Shown piece by piece: positions 39,301 through 53,204 of a DNA stretch of 64,000 nt. Location: contig NW_024104510.1 in NCBI RefSeq assembly GCF_003945595.2, positions 186,001 through 250,000 of the forward strand. The letters are read 5' to 3'. Numbering within the stretch: the first letter of the stretch is position 1; the number at the start of each line of letters is the position of its first letter. The position numbers were made by a program, and so were the translations under genes. This DNA comes from Pipra filicauda (taxonomy: Eukaryota > Chordata > Aves > Passeriformes > Pipridae). The notes under the pieces were generated by a model that saw only the letters and a program-made list of their open reading frames with translations, had not been told where the DNA came from and did no database searches.

Positions 39301-42300
39301 ATGCTGTTGTTCCAAAATGCATGTTTGTTTTGGGCACTTGTGCCTTATGTCTACCTTGGGTCTGTGGCTGGCCCTTTTTACATAGTCATGGGCCACAGAA
39401 AAAAATGCTTTTGTGCTGTTCCAGAAGCCCTTGTGTTTGAAAAACCGGAGTCATAAATATGGATGGCACAATTTGTTGACGCGAGCAAGGAGGGAGGTAA
39501 AGATTAAGGAGAACTGCTTTAATTAGCTGTCTCTGTGTTGGGGGACATGCACCCCACGCATTGGGAGCCCAGAGGAGGGGGATGTGGGATACTTCATTAC
39601 CTCCCTGCTGTGAGCATGTAGCTGATAAGGAACAGCTGCCTGCAAAGCCGTCAGTACAGGCAGGGTTGTGAATACAGCTGGGCAAGAAAAGGCTGCTTAG
39701 TCCTGCATCTCCATCGTGCAAATTAGGAGCATGGGAACTGGCAGCCAATTTACACCTCAGCAACATAAGCTGACCCCTGGGCTCTGCTCTGCTGCAGTGA
39801 ATCGCTGAAGAAGGTGACCTCCAAGGGCTCACCTCTGTTCCTCATGCCAAGAGCCTTAATTGCAATCTTCTTGACTGGTAGTTATTCTTCATCTGTGTAC
39901 CTTATGAGGTCATAACATGACTGTATCACTGCTTTTGCACCCAAAAACACCAGTTCATCTTCCTGCAGGAAGCCAGACCTCTGCAAGTGCCTGCTGGGCT
40001 GTAGCTGGGGGAGCTTTGGGCCCATCCCGGCAAACGGGCAGTGCTTGCTGCTGATGTGGCAGGGTCAGATCCACCTGCTGAACTAGGAACACAGGGAAGG
40101 TTGTGAGCTGTGGAGTGGGGGATGGCACTTGTGCTTTACTAGGTGCCTTGGAAGTGACCAGCATCCTTCTTTTCCACCTCTCCCCGCTAAGGTGGGGCCT
40201 TAGTTTGTGTTTCTTTGGATTCACAAAGCTCAGTGCTAGAATCCAGAAAAAGTTGGGCTTTACATGGCAAAGAGGACTGTGCACTTATATAAAGATGCAT
40301 ATAATGAGTTGTTGGACCAATTCTTTCATTTCAGCCACCTTGTAGAAGCACAAACATCCCCAGTAACAGCAAGGCTGTTGAGCCTGGTATGCAGAATAAT
40401 CTTGTCAGTGCTGCCCTCACTTGTAGCCATGCTATTTAGTCAGGGCCTAATCCACTTCAGATGTGGCTCTACTGCTGCACTGGCATGTCTGTGTGGCACA
40501 TGGTGCTGTGCAACCAGATACCCTGCAGTGTTGTTAAAAGCAAAATAAATAAGATGCTGTCCATCTCCTCCCTCTCACCCCTGAGCCTGCCTGTCTGCCT
40601 CCCTGAATCCAGGCTCTTGAGAGTTATTTAGCTAAAGGCTAAATCACATTATGTCGTACTTATTAACTGGAAACAAAGCAAGTCTCAACAGACACCTGAG
40701 CAGATGCCAAATGTCAAGTTTGATGGAAAATGCTTAATTATTTCTCCCAAATCTACTTTTTTCCTCCCTCTCCTCCTGTGTTTTCTGAAAATTCCTCTTT
40801 TGCAGTGTGAAATGTCTTCCCTGACTCAACCTTCAGTTCAGCTCTCCAGAATGGGGCTTCTTGTTCCCTGTAACAAGGTGGGAAACTCAGAGGAGGGAGC
40901 TTGGAAGAATGTGATCATTTCATCATAGTCTTTGCAGCTTCTTTTTATTCTCAGTTTCATGGTCAGCTCCCTTCTATAGCATAATTTTGGCGTTCTGGGT
41001 TTTCTTTTGTCTTTCTGTCCCTCACCTCTTCTTTCCAGTGGATTTTTGCACCTTATCTCTTTGGCTGTGATTTTACCAGTCACTGTATTCCATGAGGATG
41101 AGCTGCAGAGAGTGTGGTGGTGATGTGATGAAATTGAGAGTAGAAATGCTTGGGAGTGTCTCTGCTCTTAGGTGAAATTACAGGTCAAACTGAGATGGTG
41201 AGAATCTGAAATGTGCAAAAACTTGTTACAGGAACTGTGTATTATGTGTGTGAAATTCAGGTTCAATTCACTGTACTAAAGCTGGTCAGGACACAGACTT
41301 AAAACTCTTCCCACAGCCAAGGTGAGTGCCACAAGGCTATTTTGGGAGGACCTCTCTTTTCTCCCTGCTATATTTTGCTGTTGGTCTAACGATGAATTCA
41401 GATGGGTTTTGTTCCTAGGTGGGACAAATGTGGGTTTATGAAGTCATGGTTATTCTTACGGGATTAAAAATCCTGCCCTATGAAGACACAGCAGTTGGGT
41501 GTGTAGCCATTCAGTAGGACAGCAGTGAGGATTTGAATACACAGCCTTGGTTTGAATACATGATCTTAGGCTGGTGCTGCTTCCAGGAGCAGTGTTTTAG
41601 CTTTTGGAGAGTTTTGTGTGTGGAGATTGAGTGCTGCATCACTAGCAGAACCTTTGCATATCCCAAAGGGTGGAAAGCAGGGGAAAGAGGGTTACAGAAA
41701 CCAAGAGGGCTCTGGGAAACAAAAAATGGTGAAAAGAACACACAGTCCTGTTCCCTACAGGTGGGGCAGCTGCTGTACCTCCAATGCAGGTTCAGTGCTG
41801 TGCAACCACAGCCTGGGGTTTGCACCAGCAATAACAGTGATCTTCCTGCAACAGAGACAATGTGGCTATGGTTTCTCCCTCTTGCAGACAAGAAGGAGAT
41901 TATGAGTTCAGGGGTCTCCTGGGGGAAACGGGTTTTTCTCTCTTTAGAAGAAACTTCATTGTTTCCAGGTCTTTAGCCTTTCCTGTTTCTTGTCCCATCC
42001 GAGCACTGAGCAGTGCAGTCCCTGCTGAGCACAGACCAGGATGTATCACGTGTACATGGAGCCTGTTGACAGCACAGAAAAGAGATGTCTTGCATGTTCT
42101 TCATACTTGAAATCTTTTCTGTGATAAATGAGTTTCCTGTGCTTGGATTTCACTGCTTTCCAGAGCTGCCTGTGTGTCTTCCCCTAACACTTCCATTTGT
42201 TTAGTTTCCCCTGTCCCCCTGGGCCAGACCAGCAGCAGTAGAGCTCTTCCTCACGCTGTATCTCCTAGCACACAGGGAGCCATGATTTGGGAGGGGAAGG

Positions 42301-44425
42301 TATAGTTGTGTGTGCACTTACTGTTGTAGTATTTTCATAGAGGTGGGAAACTAGACAGCATCTATAGGACATCTGTGGGACCTGAGAGCTGTATAGCAGG
42401 GCTCAGGCAACCTGTCATAAAAAACTGAATTTTAAAAAGAAGAGATTGAAGTGAACTTTTTATTTTTAAAAGGGCAGTTTTCCCTAATGTCTCCTCTGCT
42501 CAAGGTCCCCAGGGTGCTCGGTTGCACCTGAGCAGCCTTGGCCATCTTCAAGCAGTCCTTGCCCATGGGGTGTTCAGATTCACACTGGGTCTCAGGTGCC
42601 CTTTCCCACCGGGCTGTGGTGTTTGGAGCATCTTCAGTCCCATCCAGAAGCAAACCCAGAGCAATTCACTTTGATGTGTGAAATCTGAATTAATGAAATG
42701 ACTGAATTAATGTTTTGTGCCTCTCGGGGAAGAGAGCAGGAGGAATGTGTTGGCCTATATTTTATCAGAGGAAAAAAATGGTTTAGTTGCATGTGCAGAA
42801 CCAAGGCATCTTAGACCGTATGGTCTCTGTGGTGCTTAAGAGCAGGATCTCTGAACCTGCTCCATTTCCCATGCAGCAGCCTTTTGCTGACTTGTAAGGT
42901 GCTGGCCAAATCAAGAGAAAAATGAAACTTCCTTTTATTTCTTTCCTTAAAAATTGAAATGGGATTTTTGAAGAAGAAACATCTCCTTTTGCCATCTGTG
43001 GCTGTGTGCAGCAGGACCTTGCTGGAGAGCAGAAACCCCCTCGCTTCTGAGGAGGTTGTTCAGCTTTGTAGTAGTTGTGAAGCACTTGGATGCTGCAAGG
43101 GTCGGTGTTATAGAGGAGGCATGGCTGTGGGAACACGGGACCCTGGATTTAGAGCAGCCTTTGACTGGGGTGAGGTGAACTGGGCACTGACAGGCCCCTG
43201 GCCCTGTGGTTCCATCAGCATGTGGAAGGGCTGCCAGTTTGGTTATCACCATTAAACTGCTGAAGAGAAAGGAGACGAGACTATAAATAGTACATATCCT
43301 ATAATTAAAAACGTGCACCTTTGTATTTATGTACTCAGAGAATTGAGGTAATAAAAACACTTAAATGTGCATTTCATAAGGCTTTCATAATGCAGTTTAT
43401 AGTTTTAATATTCTTGCACTCGGTTCTGTTTTTCTGTGTGGTTTTTATGAGCAGTCTGTCTGGAGCGGTCAGGGCTGGATGCAGGCAGTGACAGTGTTTG
43501 CTCATGGCTCTCTGAGCACAGAGAAGGAGGAGCTGGCAGTCCTGGAGCTGCCTGGGGCCAGCCTGTCTGCCAGCAGATCAGGTTCCCCGTGTCCTGGCAT
43601 GGTGGTGCCTTGCTAAATTATGATCTGAGCCCGCTCCACACAAGGCATGTTTTTCCAGCAAGTGGAGCATATATCAGTTGTTGAGCTTAATCTTGGCTGG
43701 ACTCTCTTCACTTCATTGGGCAGAGTAGAATGCTTTACTGATCTAATTAGTCATTAATTAGGGGCGTGAGGTCTTAACATGCAATGCCTGGTGTGTCACA
43801 CCTGGTGTGTCACTGCTAAGTATCTTGCAGGATTAGCCCCCAACTTGTTTGCTCAACTCCAGCATCAAGCAAACTGCAAATGGAGAGGGAACAGGAGGGT
43901 TTTGCCTTTTTTTTTTTTTCCTTCCCCATACAAAATAACTCTGAGAGATATTTTTTTTGCAATAACATTAATTTTTTTTCTGTGATGCTTTCTCACGCAA
44001 AGAATGTGTTGCTGCAGATCCTGCTCATTGTTTTGGCAGAGTATTTTTTTAATTATTGTTCTCTGTGCAAGATGCTCTTGGACTGGATCCTGAGTCAAAG
44101 GTAAAGGAACAGGCCAGAACTGAGAGGGACAAAGCAATGAGTTGTTTCGTCCCTCTGCAAAATTTCCTGGATTCTGCCCAGTCCCTTTTATTAGCTTTAT
44201 TTATCTGGGTAGAAACCCATTGAGATTATAATCTCATCTTCCAGGATGATTTGTCCCAGTCTCTTGGCTTTGAAAAACGGTCTCCAGACCATCCCAGGCG
44301 TGACACTCTGGCTGTTCTTTTTTTTTGCTACTTGCAATCTGTTCTGCTGCTATAGGAAGCTGTAAATGGTTTGTTTGTTTGCTTTTTTCTACACAGCTCC
44401 CGTAAATCTTTTCTCCCTTTCTCAG
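36351..44425. other. Non-coding DNA, no recognised gene
   Basis: Apart from weak splice-like possibilities (38732-38775) and the short tandem duplication at 43787-43814, I see no element that I can name. Open frames reach about 150 codons (39386-39832 minus; 41533-41976 plus) but have no recognisable domain and conflict with one another on opposite strands. T-rich runs precede AG dinucleotides at several places, as is common by chance in AT-leaning vertebrate DNA. Confidence 0.65.
43787..43814. repeat. Two-copy 14-bp tandem duplication with T-box-like core
   Basis: CCTGGTGTGTCACA is followed directly by CCTGGTGTGTCACT. The junction creates GGTGTGTCACACC, a near-palindrome, and the word TCACACCT, which equals the reverse complement of the T-box half-site AGGTGTGA. 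The duplication is certain; any factor binding is inference from motif similarity only. AT-rich homeobox-like words (CTAATTAG, TCATTAATTAG) lie just upstream at 43743-43761. Confidence 0.7.
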
Positions 44426-44507
44426 GGTGTGATTTATGACTCGTCAGAGGATGGTGAAAATCACTCTGAAATGGATGGGAAGTACCAATTTGCTGGTCTA
44501 ACAGCCA
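44426..44507 (+). CDS. Candidate internal coding exon, gene unknown
   Basis: A pyrimidine-rich tract ending TTTTCTCCCTTTCTCAG (44409-44425) is followed by 82 bases and then GTAAGT, a near-ideal donor. In the frame beginning GGT the exon is open throughout and encodes a polar, acidic peptide beginning GVIYDSSEDGENHSE and ending YQFAGLTA, leaving one base over (phase 0 in, phase 1 out if this frame is right). Such a composition is typical of disordered linkers in cytoplasmic or nuclear proteins. The same frame stays open 5' to an ATG at 44366 and 3' to 44572, so it is not bounded by stops that would force exon status. I do not recognise the parent gene, and no neighbouring exon of similar quality is visible in the window. 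If real, the surrounding DNA is intronic and the gene is transcribed on the plus strand. Confidence 0.33.
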
Positions 44508-47500
44508 GTAAGTCATTTATTTATAAAGGGTGGAAGAAACACTCCTGGAAATCACAGCTGTGGGCTTCTTAACAGCCGTCCCCACTGCTTGTGGCATAGC
44601 AAGGGTGTGGATTGTATTTCTCTGACATGGGACAGCCCGTTGTGTGCCTGCAAATCCCTGGGCTAGTAAAGGGAGGAGCAGGGGGTACACTGCTAGCCTG
44701 TGTACAGACCCCTTCCCTCTAGATCCACCATGGAAAAAAGGCTTGGCAAAGCTTTGACATCAGTGCTGGCTATTTTCCAGTAGTCCAGGGTGATGTCTTC
44801 TGATGTTTTCCCACGTGCAGCCCCAGCCAGGCTTTGGAACTGCAAGGTAGGGTTTTGCTGGACAAGGAGTTTCAAGGGAGATATTTGCCCTAGCAACAAA
44901 TTTTTTTGGAGTTTTGCAGTGAAAAAGCCTTAAAAAGAGCAGGGGGCTGGGTCTGGCTGTGCTGATGTCAGTCTGGATTTAGCTGTGTTGAAGGGAATGA
45001 GGTTAGTCCAGACTGACACAGACATAAAAGGAGAGGGCAGAATTAGGCTTATGGTATCTAAAAAATGTCTTAGGTCCTGATTCATCAAAGTACTTAAGTA
45101 TAGCTGAATTCTTCCTAAAGCTCATATGTTAGCATTTTGCTGACAGGGGACATTTATTTTTATTCAGAAATATCAGAAAGAACTAAAAGGAACGCTTCAG
45201 AAATGGCTTCCTTCTGAATAGAAGTATAATTGGGTCTTAATTTGGGGACAAACAGGAGAAAATATCTTTTAGGCTGAGGAGTTCTTGTATGTTAAATTGT
45301 GTATTTCACTGCAGAAAGCAGCTTCTAATGCAAATATTGTGTCAGTTGCAATCACAACATGCTAGTACAGTGGTGTAATTACTTATGATAATGAAAGGAC
45401 ATAATATTATTTTGAGCTAAGAAAGCTATGGAGTGGTCATCATGTAGGGATTTTTTTTTTTACTGGCAATAACCTATTTCTATATAATGTGATAACCATG
45501 ACATAATCACAAACTTGAGATAATACAAGCACTTTTCTGCCCTTTGTGCATCAAAATACCCCAGAGATGTAATTATCTCATGGCTACTAGATTTTCTGAC
45601 AAGTCTTGTAGCTTAAATATTGCAGGCCCTGAACACTGATATGTACAGAAAACATTAAATATTCATTTGCTGATACATGTATTAATAAAAATCTCATGTC
45701 TCCATTGAGTGAGTGGTGGTTTTCAGGTCACCCAATTCAATAGCTATAAAGATATTTGAGGACTCAGGGATTCTTGCTCATTTGAAGTTCTGTAGTTTTC
45801 TTTTTCTTGAGCAGAAGAAACGCAGTAACTGCTTTTCTCGGGAACAGGAATACACTTCTGCCGTGATTTGTTCTGCTAACAGTCCCTGTGCGGGGCATGT
45901 GCAGCTGCCCCAGCCCAGCTGTTGTACATCCATGGAATATACGGTGCTCTGTGCAGAGCTGCGGCCCCTCCTGCCCTTTGCAATGCACAGACTGACCTTC
46001 CACCCTCCTTGTGGTTCACGCTGGGGAGGGAGACAGCCTTGGTCAGGCTGCAGGAGGGGAGTGAAGCTTCCATTTCACCTCTTTCGACTCCCTGAGCTTG
46101 GCGAAAAAACTCTGGGTTTTTTTGAGTTGTTACAAAATGCTTGTCTTGTCTGCAGGATGAGCAAATCCATCTCTTCTCCCACCAAAAGTGTCTTTCATGT
46201 GTGTTGAAGCAGCAGGTACCTCCACAGTCACTTTTGGCTAAAGCAAGCCCTTGCATTGAGTCTGGGTTTGGCCAGTTGCTGTCTGGGAGGCTTTGGGTTC
46301 TGAAAGAAAAGTGACCAGTGCTAGAAGCAAATGTTAGAAATGCCTCAGCTTTACGAAAGCAAACCAGTTTTTTCCCCAGTCTGTATCAGCACAGAATTGT
46401 CTGATTCATGTTTTGGTGAGTGATTATTAGTTGTGGCTGTGAGGAGACCCCGTTTGTGGTGCCCACATTGCACATGTATGAATGCTGTGCGTGCCCTGGG
46501 GTCGCTTTGAAGTCTGTGTCTGTGTTACTTTGGCTGCTGGAAGTGCCAGGTTCGCTCCTTTCAAGCTGCTCGGGATGAGGAAGAAGGTGGGCATCTCTCC
46601 AATGAGTTTTGCTCTCAGTTTTCACCAGCAACAGCAGTGCATTTGTGTCATCTTTGATATCAGTACATGACACAGGAAAATTAGCCTGAGACAGCTGAGA
46701 GCTCTCACCAGAGATTACAGGACAGCACAGAAATGGGAAACGGAAGCTGCAAGAGGTGTGTGTGCCCCCCCCCCGGTGTGCCCCTCTAAAGTGATAGATA
46801 AACCTGAGGGGCTGCATCTTCCTCAATGGCAGTTGGGTCTTATCCTGGTAATTGCCTGAAACATGACTTCTGGTGGGTTGGATAGTTGTGCTGCTGCTTG
46901 TGCTTCTCCAAATGGCCCAGGCAGTGAGGGATGTTTTGCTTGAGTCCACTGTAAGGATTGAACATGGTTTTGTTGTTGGTTTTTTGTTTTTTTTTTTTCC
47001 TTCTTTAAGGAAGAAAAAAAGAGGAAAAAGCACAATGAATCCCAGGAGGTCAACCCAAATAGCTTGATGCCTTTTCTCTTGAGCTGACTAATAATCCATT
47101 CTTTACAGGAAAAATAGGTTACCTGCTGATGTACCAAACACAGGGGTGGTACATGAGGGGGAGAGATTCTCTGTATCCAAGTAGCCAAACTGCATCTAGC
47201 CTGGAGCTGTATCTTCTGTAACAGGTAGGTGCAGGAGGAACCTTTGAACTGGGGAACCTCCTGTGCTATTCTTACTGAAAAACAAAAAAGGAAAGCCCTT
47301 TATTTCCAGATGTGCCATTGCTTCAGATTGAGGTAGTCCTCCTGTGGTGACTGAGAACTGTGTGGGTTTGCAGTACCAATCTGTGGTGATGCTTGTGGAA
47401 TTTGTTGTTTTATTCCAATCCTTCTGCAAAGCCTAGCTGTCATCCTGCTTTTATGTTACTTAAAAGAAAGAAAAAAATAAAATAAGGGATCAAAATGCCT

Positions 47501-50500
47501 TTGTTGTGTGTTTGATCTATTCAGCCCCGAGGAAACCTTTCTGCTACCCACCTCAGGTACATACCTATTTACCTGTGATTTGAAGGAGAGTATCACTTTT
47601 ATGCTTTGTGTACTTGAAAGGAAGTTAAATAAATAACTCCTTTACTCCTTTTAGTTTGTCTTGGACACTTCACCCCTAAGAAATTGTGAAGCCAAGTGGA
47701 ATCAGGGAAGGGCTGACTAGCAAGCAGTTTGCCCATGAAATGGATTTGTTTTTAATTGCCTTGTAAGTCAGGTTATGATGGATTGTATGACCTTACCCAA
47801 TGCAGTCTGACATAATGGGATGCTGTCAGAACTTCTGGAATAATAGAGTGATAGTCACTTGACTGGGGTTTTCTTGCATATGTGTTTTAGCCGTGTTGAT
47901 CGCTTGCAGTGGTTAATATGCATTAAAAAAATGAGAAAAGGCAAGGTCATTAATGCTTTTTGTCATGATTACTTGAAGAGCTTGTTGTTCCACCAGGAAT
48001 TAATGCCTTGCTGGTAGCACAGGAAAGAGGCATGGGGCTGTCAAGCTGTGGTGCAACGGGGTGGGCGTTGGGTTCACAGATGTCTCCTAGTCCCTTCCAG
48101 GGCTCTGTCCATCAGCTGTTATCAGGGATTGGAGCTGGTAATAGCACAGCCATCCCCTGCAACTCACAGAATTATTTTCAACTAAGGATAACTGAGATAT
48201 TTTAAATTATTTGGCTGTTTAATAAATGTGGCTTGAGGAGGCCCCTCCACGGTGCACATCTGTTTGGAGAGGGGCATAGCAAACAGAGGTGGTGTGTCCA
48301 AGGCAAAGCAAGGTGGCTTGGCAGCAGGGGCTGGCTTTGCTATTCCACCTACGAGGGAACAGGAGCTCTCTCATTTCCTGGCATATATTAGTGGCTTGTG
48401 CAATGGAGAGATACAAGAACATCCTCCTCTCTCCGTGATAGATGAGGTTTGTAGGTTTCAAACTGTGTAAATAAGACTTTTGGCCACCAAAAAAGGAGAA
48501 GAAAAAAACCCTACCCTCAGGTAAATCATTATGCTGCATTTGTTTTCTAGATCCTGTAATAAAAGAAAAAGCCATTTTGAATACTATTCCTTTTACCTTT
48601 TCAATTTCTCCCTTGGAATCTCCCAGCTGTTAAATTAGGTTTTGGATTCATCCCAAACTTATGAATATTTCTTTGTTCCTCTTCACTTATCTGTCTCTCC
48701 TCCTCATCCTTTTCCAGAATAATTTCCAGTGGAGGAATGTTTTTGGAAACAGTATTTTCATGTGTAGGTCTGACTCACCCAGCACATCTTTCTTTGAATA
48801 AGATGATACTGGTGGTTTTTTTACATCACAGGTGGTTCTGTTTAATTGTCATGAGCTGGGCTGTTGACTCGGATGAAGCTGCACTGTGTGTAAGTGCTCT
48901 TACAAGCATTGATTAGGATGGCAGCTTTTGACAGCTGACTCAGCCAGGAACCTTGAAATATGTCATTTGGGGTTGTTTGTTGCTGATAATGAGTCTCAAC
49001 TGCCACAGGCTTTATTCTTTTTTTTTTATTTTTTTTTTTCCCCCCAAAAGTTTAGAGCTTTCTCCTTCATCAGGACAAGGACATTCTTCAAATTCTCTTG
49101 AAATGGATGTGGTGCCTCCTGCTCTCCTTCAGCGGTCACTGCTCTGGATATTTTTGAAGAAAACAAGTGAGATTTAGGAATTGTTTGGAGATAAGGTTAT
49201 CTGCATTAAAGCTCACTGAGAATTTGATTTCCATAATCATTCTCGAGGTTTGTGGGACAAAAACAAATTCTAAACTGGAATGCATCTAAACTTAAAAAAT
49301 TTTCCCAAGAAGTTGAAGTTTCATGGTATTTCTCATGAAAACACTGAAATGTATTTGCAGGAGAGCAGATTGCTCCCTGGCATTTCCATGGGACTTTGGA
49401 TAACCTGTAGTTGTTCTTACCAGCTTTGAGCTCTTCAATGGGAGGCGGTAGGAGACTGAGAGAACTTGTGTCAAGTCCAGTTTGCAGTTTTGGGGGCTTG
49501 CAACCTCTGCATCGCCATGAATCCCTGTGCTCCCAAGCCAGGAATGAATTTGCAAGTGTCAGACAGGGCTGAGCAGGCTACTTGGCCACCAGGTGTGTGT
49601 TTGTAGCATACAAAGAGAAAACACAACTGCACGCCCTTCTCGATTGGCCTCCAGTGTTCATTTGATCCAGACTCCCTGCACAGCCTGATCCATCTATCCC
49701 TCCTCTTCTCTCTCTTCCCTGTTGAGCTGACCCTGACAGACCCCCAAACTAGTTGGTTTCTGATAATTTTTTATGTTGTGGCTACTGTGGACTTGGAAAA
49801 ATGCAGCAGAGCCAGCCAGTAGCAAGGCTCTCATGGATGCCCATGAAAATGGAGCTGTTTCTATCAAAAGTTCTCTTAAAGCCTGCCAGTCCTTTGGAGA
49901 AGCATCTATTTAATCAGAAACTTCCTTTATTTCTGTCCCTTGTCTCTCACCTCTCTCCTCATTCCCATTCCCACACTTCTCCTTGCCTCTTCCTTTACTT
50001 CCATCCTGAAGTTCTGGTAACAGGTGCTGTTACTGGACTGGCAGCCCCTTGAAAGCAGCTGGAGATGGCACATTTCGGGAAAATGCAAGCAGCATGGAAA
50101 TATGAATGCTTCTCTGGGGGCACAGGGGAAGCTGCAGAGCTGAAACCTAGTCCTGATAGAATTCAGGAAGTTTTTACTGTCATGAAATTCTTTAGTAAGA
50201 GCTGCTGTTTGTTTAGAGCTGCTGTGCAGTGATTATTTTTCATTAAGACCTTCAACTTCACCTGACTATATCTGTGGTGATTGCAGGACTGAACCTAAAT
50301 GTCTGGAGAGAATATGCTAAACTTCACTGCCGTTGGTGACAGGCTTTAGTAATACCTGCCTCTGCAAGCCAGGGGGTTTAGACATCTGCTTTATTTGGGC
50401 CTCCTGCAAATTACACCCCCAAGGAGCTTAGGGGAGTGAAATAATCTGTACTGACAGTGCATGGTGTGGAAATGTCCTTCCTTAACCATCCTGCTGATGC

Positions 50501-53204
50501 TTTACTTCGACATGGAAGCAAAGGCAGATTGGTGGCAGAGAGCAAGTGGAAATCACACTAAGGTTTGGGTTTGACCTGGGGTAGACATTGGGAAAATGAA
50601 TAAAAATGGAAGACAGAAAGCTGGTCTAGGAATGCCATTCCTTCTGTTTCTTAACTGTCCGAGATGCTGGTGAGGGAACTCAGCCTCTTGTGCCAGAAGC
50701 ATTGCTGTGTACTGCTTTGCTTGGCAGTGCCATCTTTGCAGAGTAATTTGTTTTAATTCCCTGCGGACCGGAGTGGGAGAGCTGAGCCTCTGAACAGCTG
50801 TAATAAGCCCATGACTTCATTTCCAAATGGGGTCTCTTGAGAACATTAAGAAGATGGTGGGGTTTAGGAGTAGCAGTGAGCTGGCTGCTCCTCACTGGGG
50901 ATGGCAACTTCAGGGGTCAGGAGATCCTGTAATTAATACGGAGCCAGCTGGGAGGCTCTGGCACACAAGCTGAGATCCTGTGTGGAAGCGAAGGGAAGAG
51001 GAAGAAAAAAGTGAGAAACTTGGGAACAGCCTTCCTCTTTCAACTCTCATCAAGACTGAACCCTGGCTACAGGAATCCTCCATTTGAAGGAGCAAATGAA
51101 ATTATTTTTCCTCCTAAATAAGCTCAGATCCCTGTATTACAGCCCCGATCACTGTGTCTGTCCTCTGCGTACTTTGAGGTCTTGAATGTATTTTTGTTCT
51201 CAGAGCATCTTGATGGTGGAATGTGTTCTTATCCGTTTTTTAGTTGGGTGGCTGAGGCCAAAGTTCTGCTGACTGCAAGGGGTTGGCTTGGCACCATGTG
51301 GTGTGGCCCATCACCTTGCACATGTCCTGAAATGATGACATTCACTTCTCCTATTGGTAAGTCATGGACTCCCCTGCCAAGAAAAGGAAGGGTGTTTTGG
51401 GGCTAGTTGGCAGCTCTGTGGTATCCCCATGATCTGTCCAGAGGTTTTACAGCCTGAACCACCCCCTGCTTGCAAGAAGATGCATCAGGCCTCCATTTCT
51501 TGATTACAGCAAGGCAGCCAGAGCTATTTCAACTGAAATGCTTGGGAGTAGGCTTTGAGAAGCTGATTATTCACAGTCATGCCTGATACTGCTGAAGAAG
51601 GGATAGGGTTTGTTCCTCCTCAGCTTTCTGATCTGCAAAATAACAACAAAATAACAACATTTGTCAGTGTAAATCCCCTGTGAGGCAGCGAGCTCAGAAC
51701 CCCTGTGTGAGGTGCAGTGGTGTCTGTTTACCTGCGGAACAGGTACATTTTGGGAGGTGGGAGAGCAAACTGTGCACACCTCATCCCACTGAAACACATT
51801 GTTTTGTCAGTACATCTTTGGTCTGCTGCAGAGTAAATACCTCCCTTGTTCTTCCAAGGTGCAGAATCCCCCACCTCCATCTGAACTGCCCACCAAACAC
51901 AGGCTGTATTTCACCAGGGTTTGGACTGAGTCCTACATCTCATAGTCAAACTCATTGATGGTTAAAACCTCTTCCGCATGGCACCCTTGGGCTGAATTCA
52001 GATTGGCAGCGCAGCTTCCAGTTTCATTCCACTGAGGGTTCTCCAGACATCCTGTCTTAAAATGTGTGTAACTTGACTCTGTTTGGTCCTTCTAAGTTAT
52101 CTCAGTACTGTTTCTTCTTTCCAGTCCTTCACTTACCAGTCTCAGGGATTCATATGAAAGCAGAATTTTTGACCCACATGGTGTTTTTTTGCCTCTGTGA
52201 AGGGGTAGAGATCATTCTCCACTAAGAAACCATGGCTACAGGATCAGTCTCTTTAGGCTTGGATACTGCTGTGCCACTTGTGATATTTTATGCTACTGAA
52301 AAACTCCACCTTTCTCTAAGCTTGCTTCCTTTGGCAGCTGTCTGCCAGCCTGCATCTGGCATAGGATCACAGTTGTCACCTTTCCAGGTTTCTTTATCGA
52401 ACCAGAATAAAATTTCAGAGGGGCTACAGCATGGGAGTGCAGAGAAATGGTACTTGAAAGCAGAGTTACGGCATTATGGAGCTGAAATTAAACAAGCTGT
52501 ATCTTGATACACAGCATTCAAATTTCACCAAACAGGACCCAGAGATTTGCTTTAAGAATTTTATGCTGGTCTCTCGGTTTCCTCTTCCAGTAGGAAAGTG
52601 TCTACCTCCATGTTCCTGGGCTTCACTGCAGCATACATTTCAGTCTCTGCGAGTCCAAGGGGCACCTGGGAGATGTGTCAGTCACCAAATGTCATTTCAT
52701 CCCACTTTTCCAGGGCTGTGGCTTTCACCTTACCTAGTGAGGCTTGACAAAGACTATTTAATGGTGCTGTTATGATCACACAGCAACCTTTGGAGGCCAG
52801 AGGAGCTCTGCAGGTGCGGGAACATCTTGTGAACCCCTATCGAACAAGGGAGAGAAGTGAAGGTAATTGCAGGGAAGGATCTGGAAAAGAAAATGTGTGA
52901 ATCGGATAAGCTCATATTTTACCCAGCCATGTTTAATAATTTCCCATGATAAATGGCTACTGCCTGTTCCCCAGTCCCAGCATTGTTATTGTTGCAGTGA
53001 AAATACCATGGCCACTGTCAGGCACTGAAATTCATTTATGTGGTTGGTGTGGGTTTTGTTGTCTCTAAAGCAATTACAGCTTTTTATTCTTTCACAGATG
53101 TTTTTGGACAGACAGTGTTTCTCTGCCCCAGAAAAATAAACAAATAGAAAGCCAAGTATGCACCTGATCATTTTAAAATTGGGAGTATTTTAAAAATCAT
53201 CTGA

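Noticed and set aside
41262..41320. Possible exon ending at CCAAG/GTGAGT
   Set aside because: The donor is good and one frame is open, but the acceptor lacks a pyrimidine tract and the peptide is short and unrecognised.
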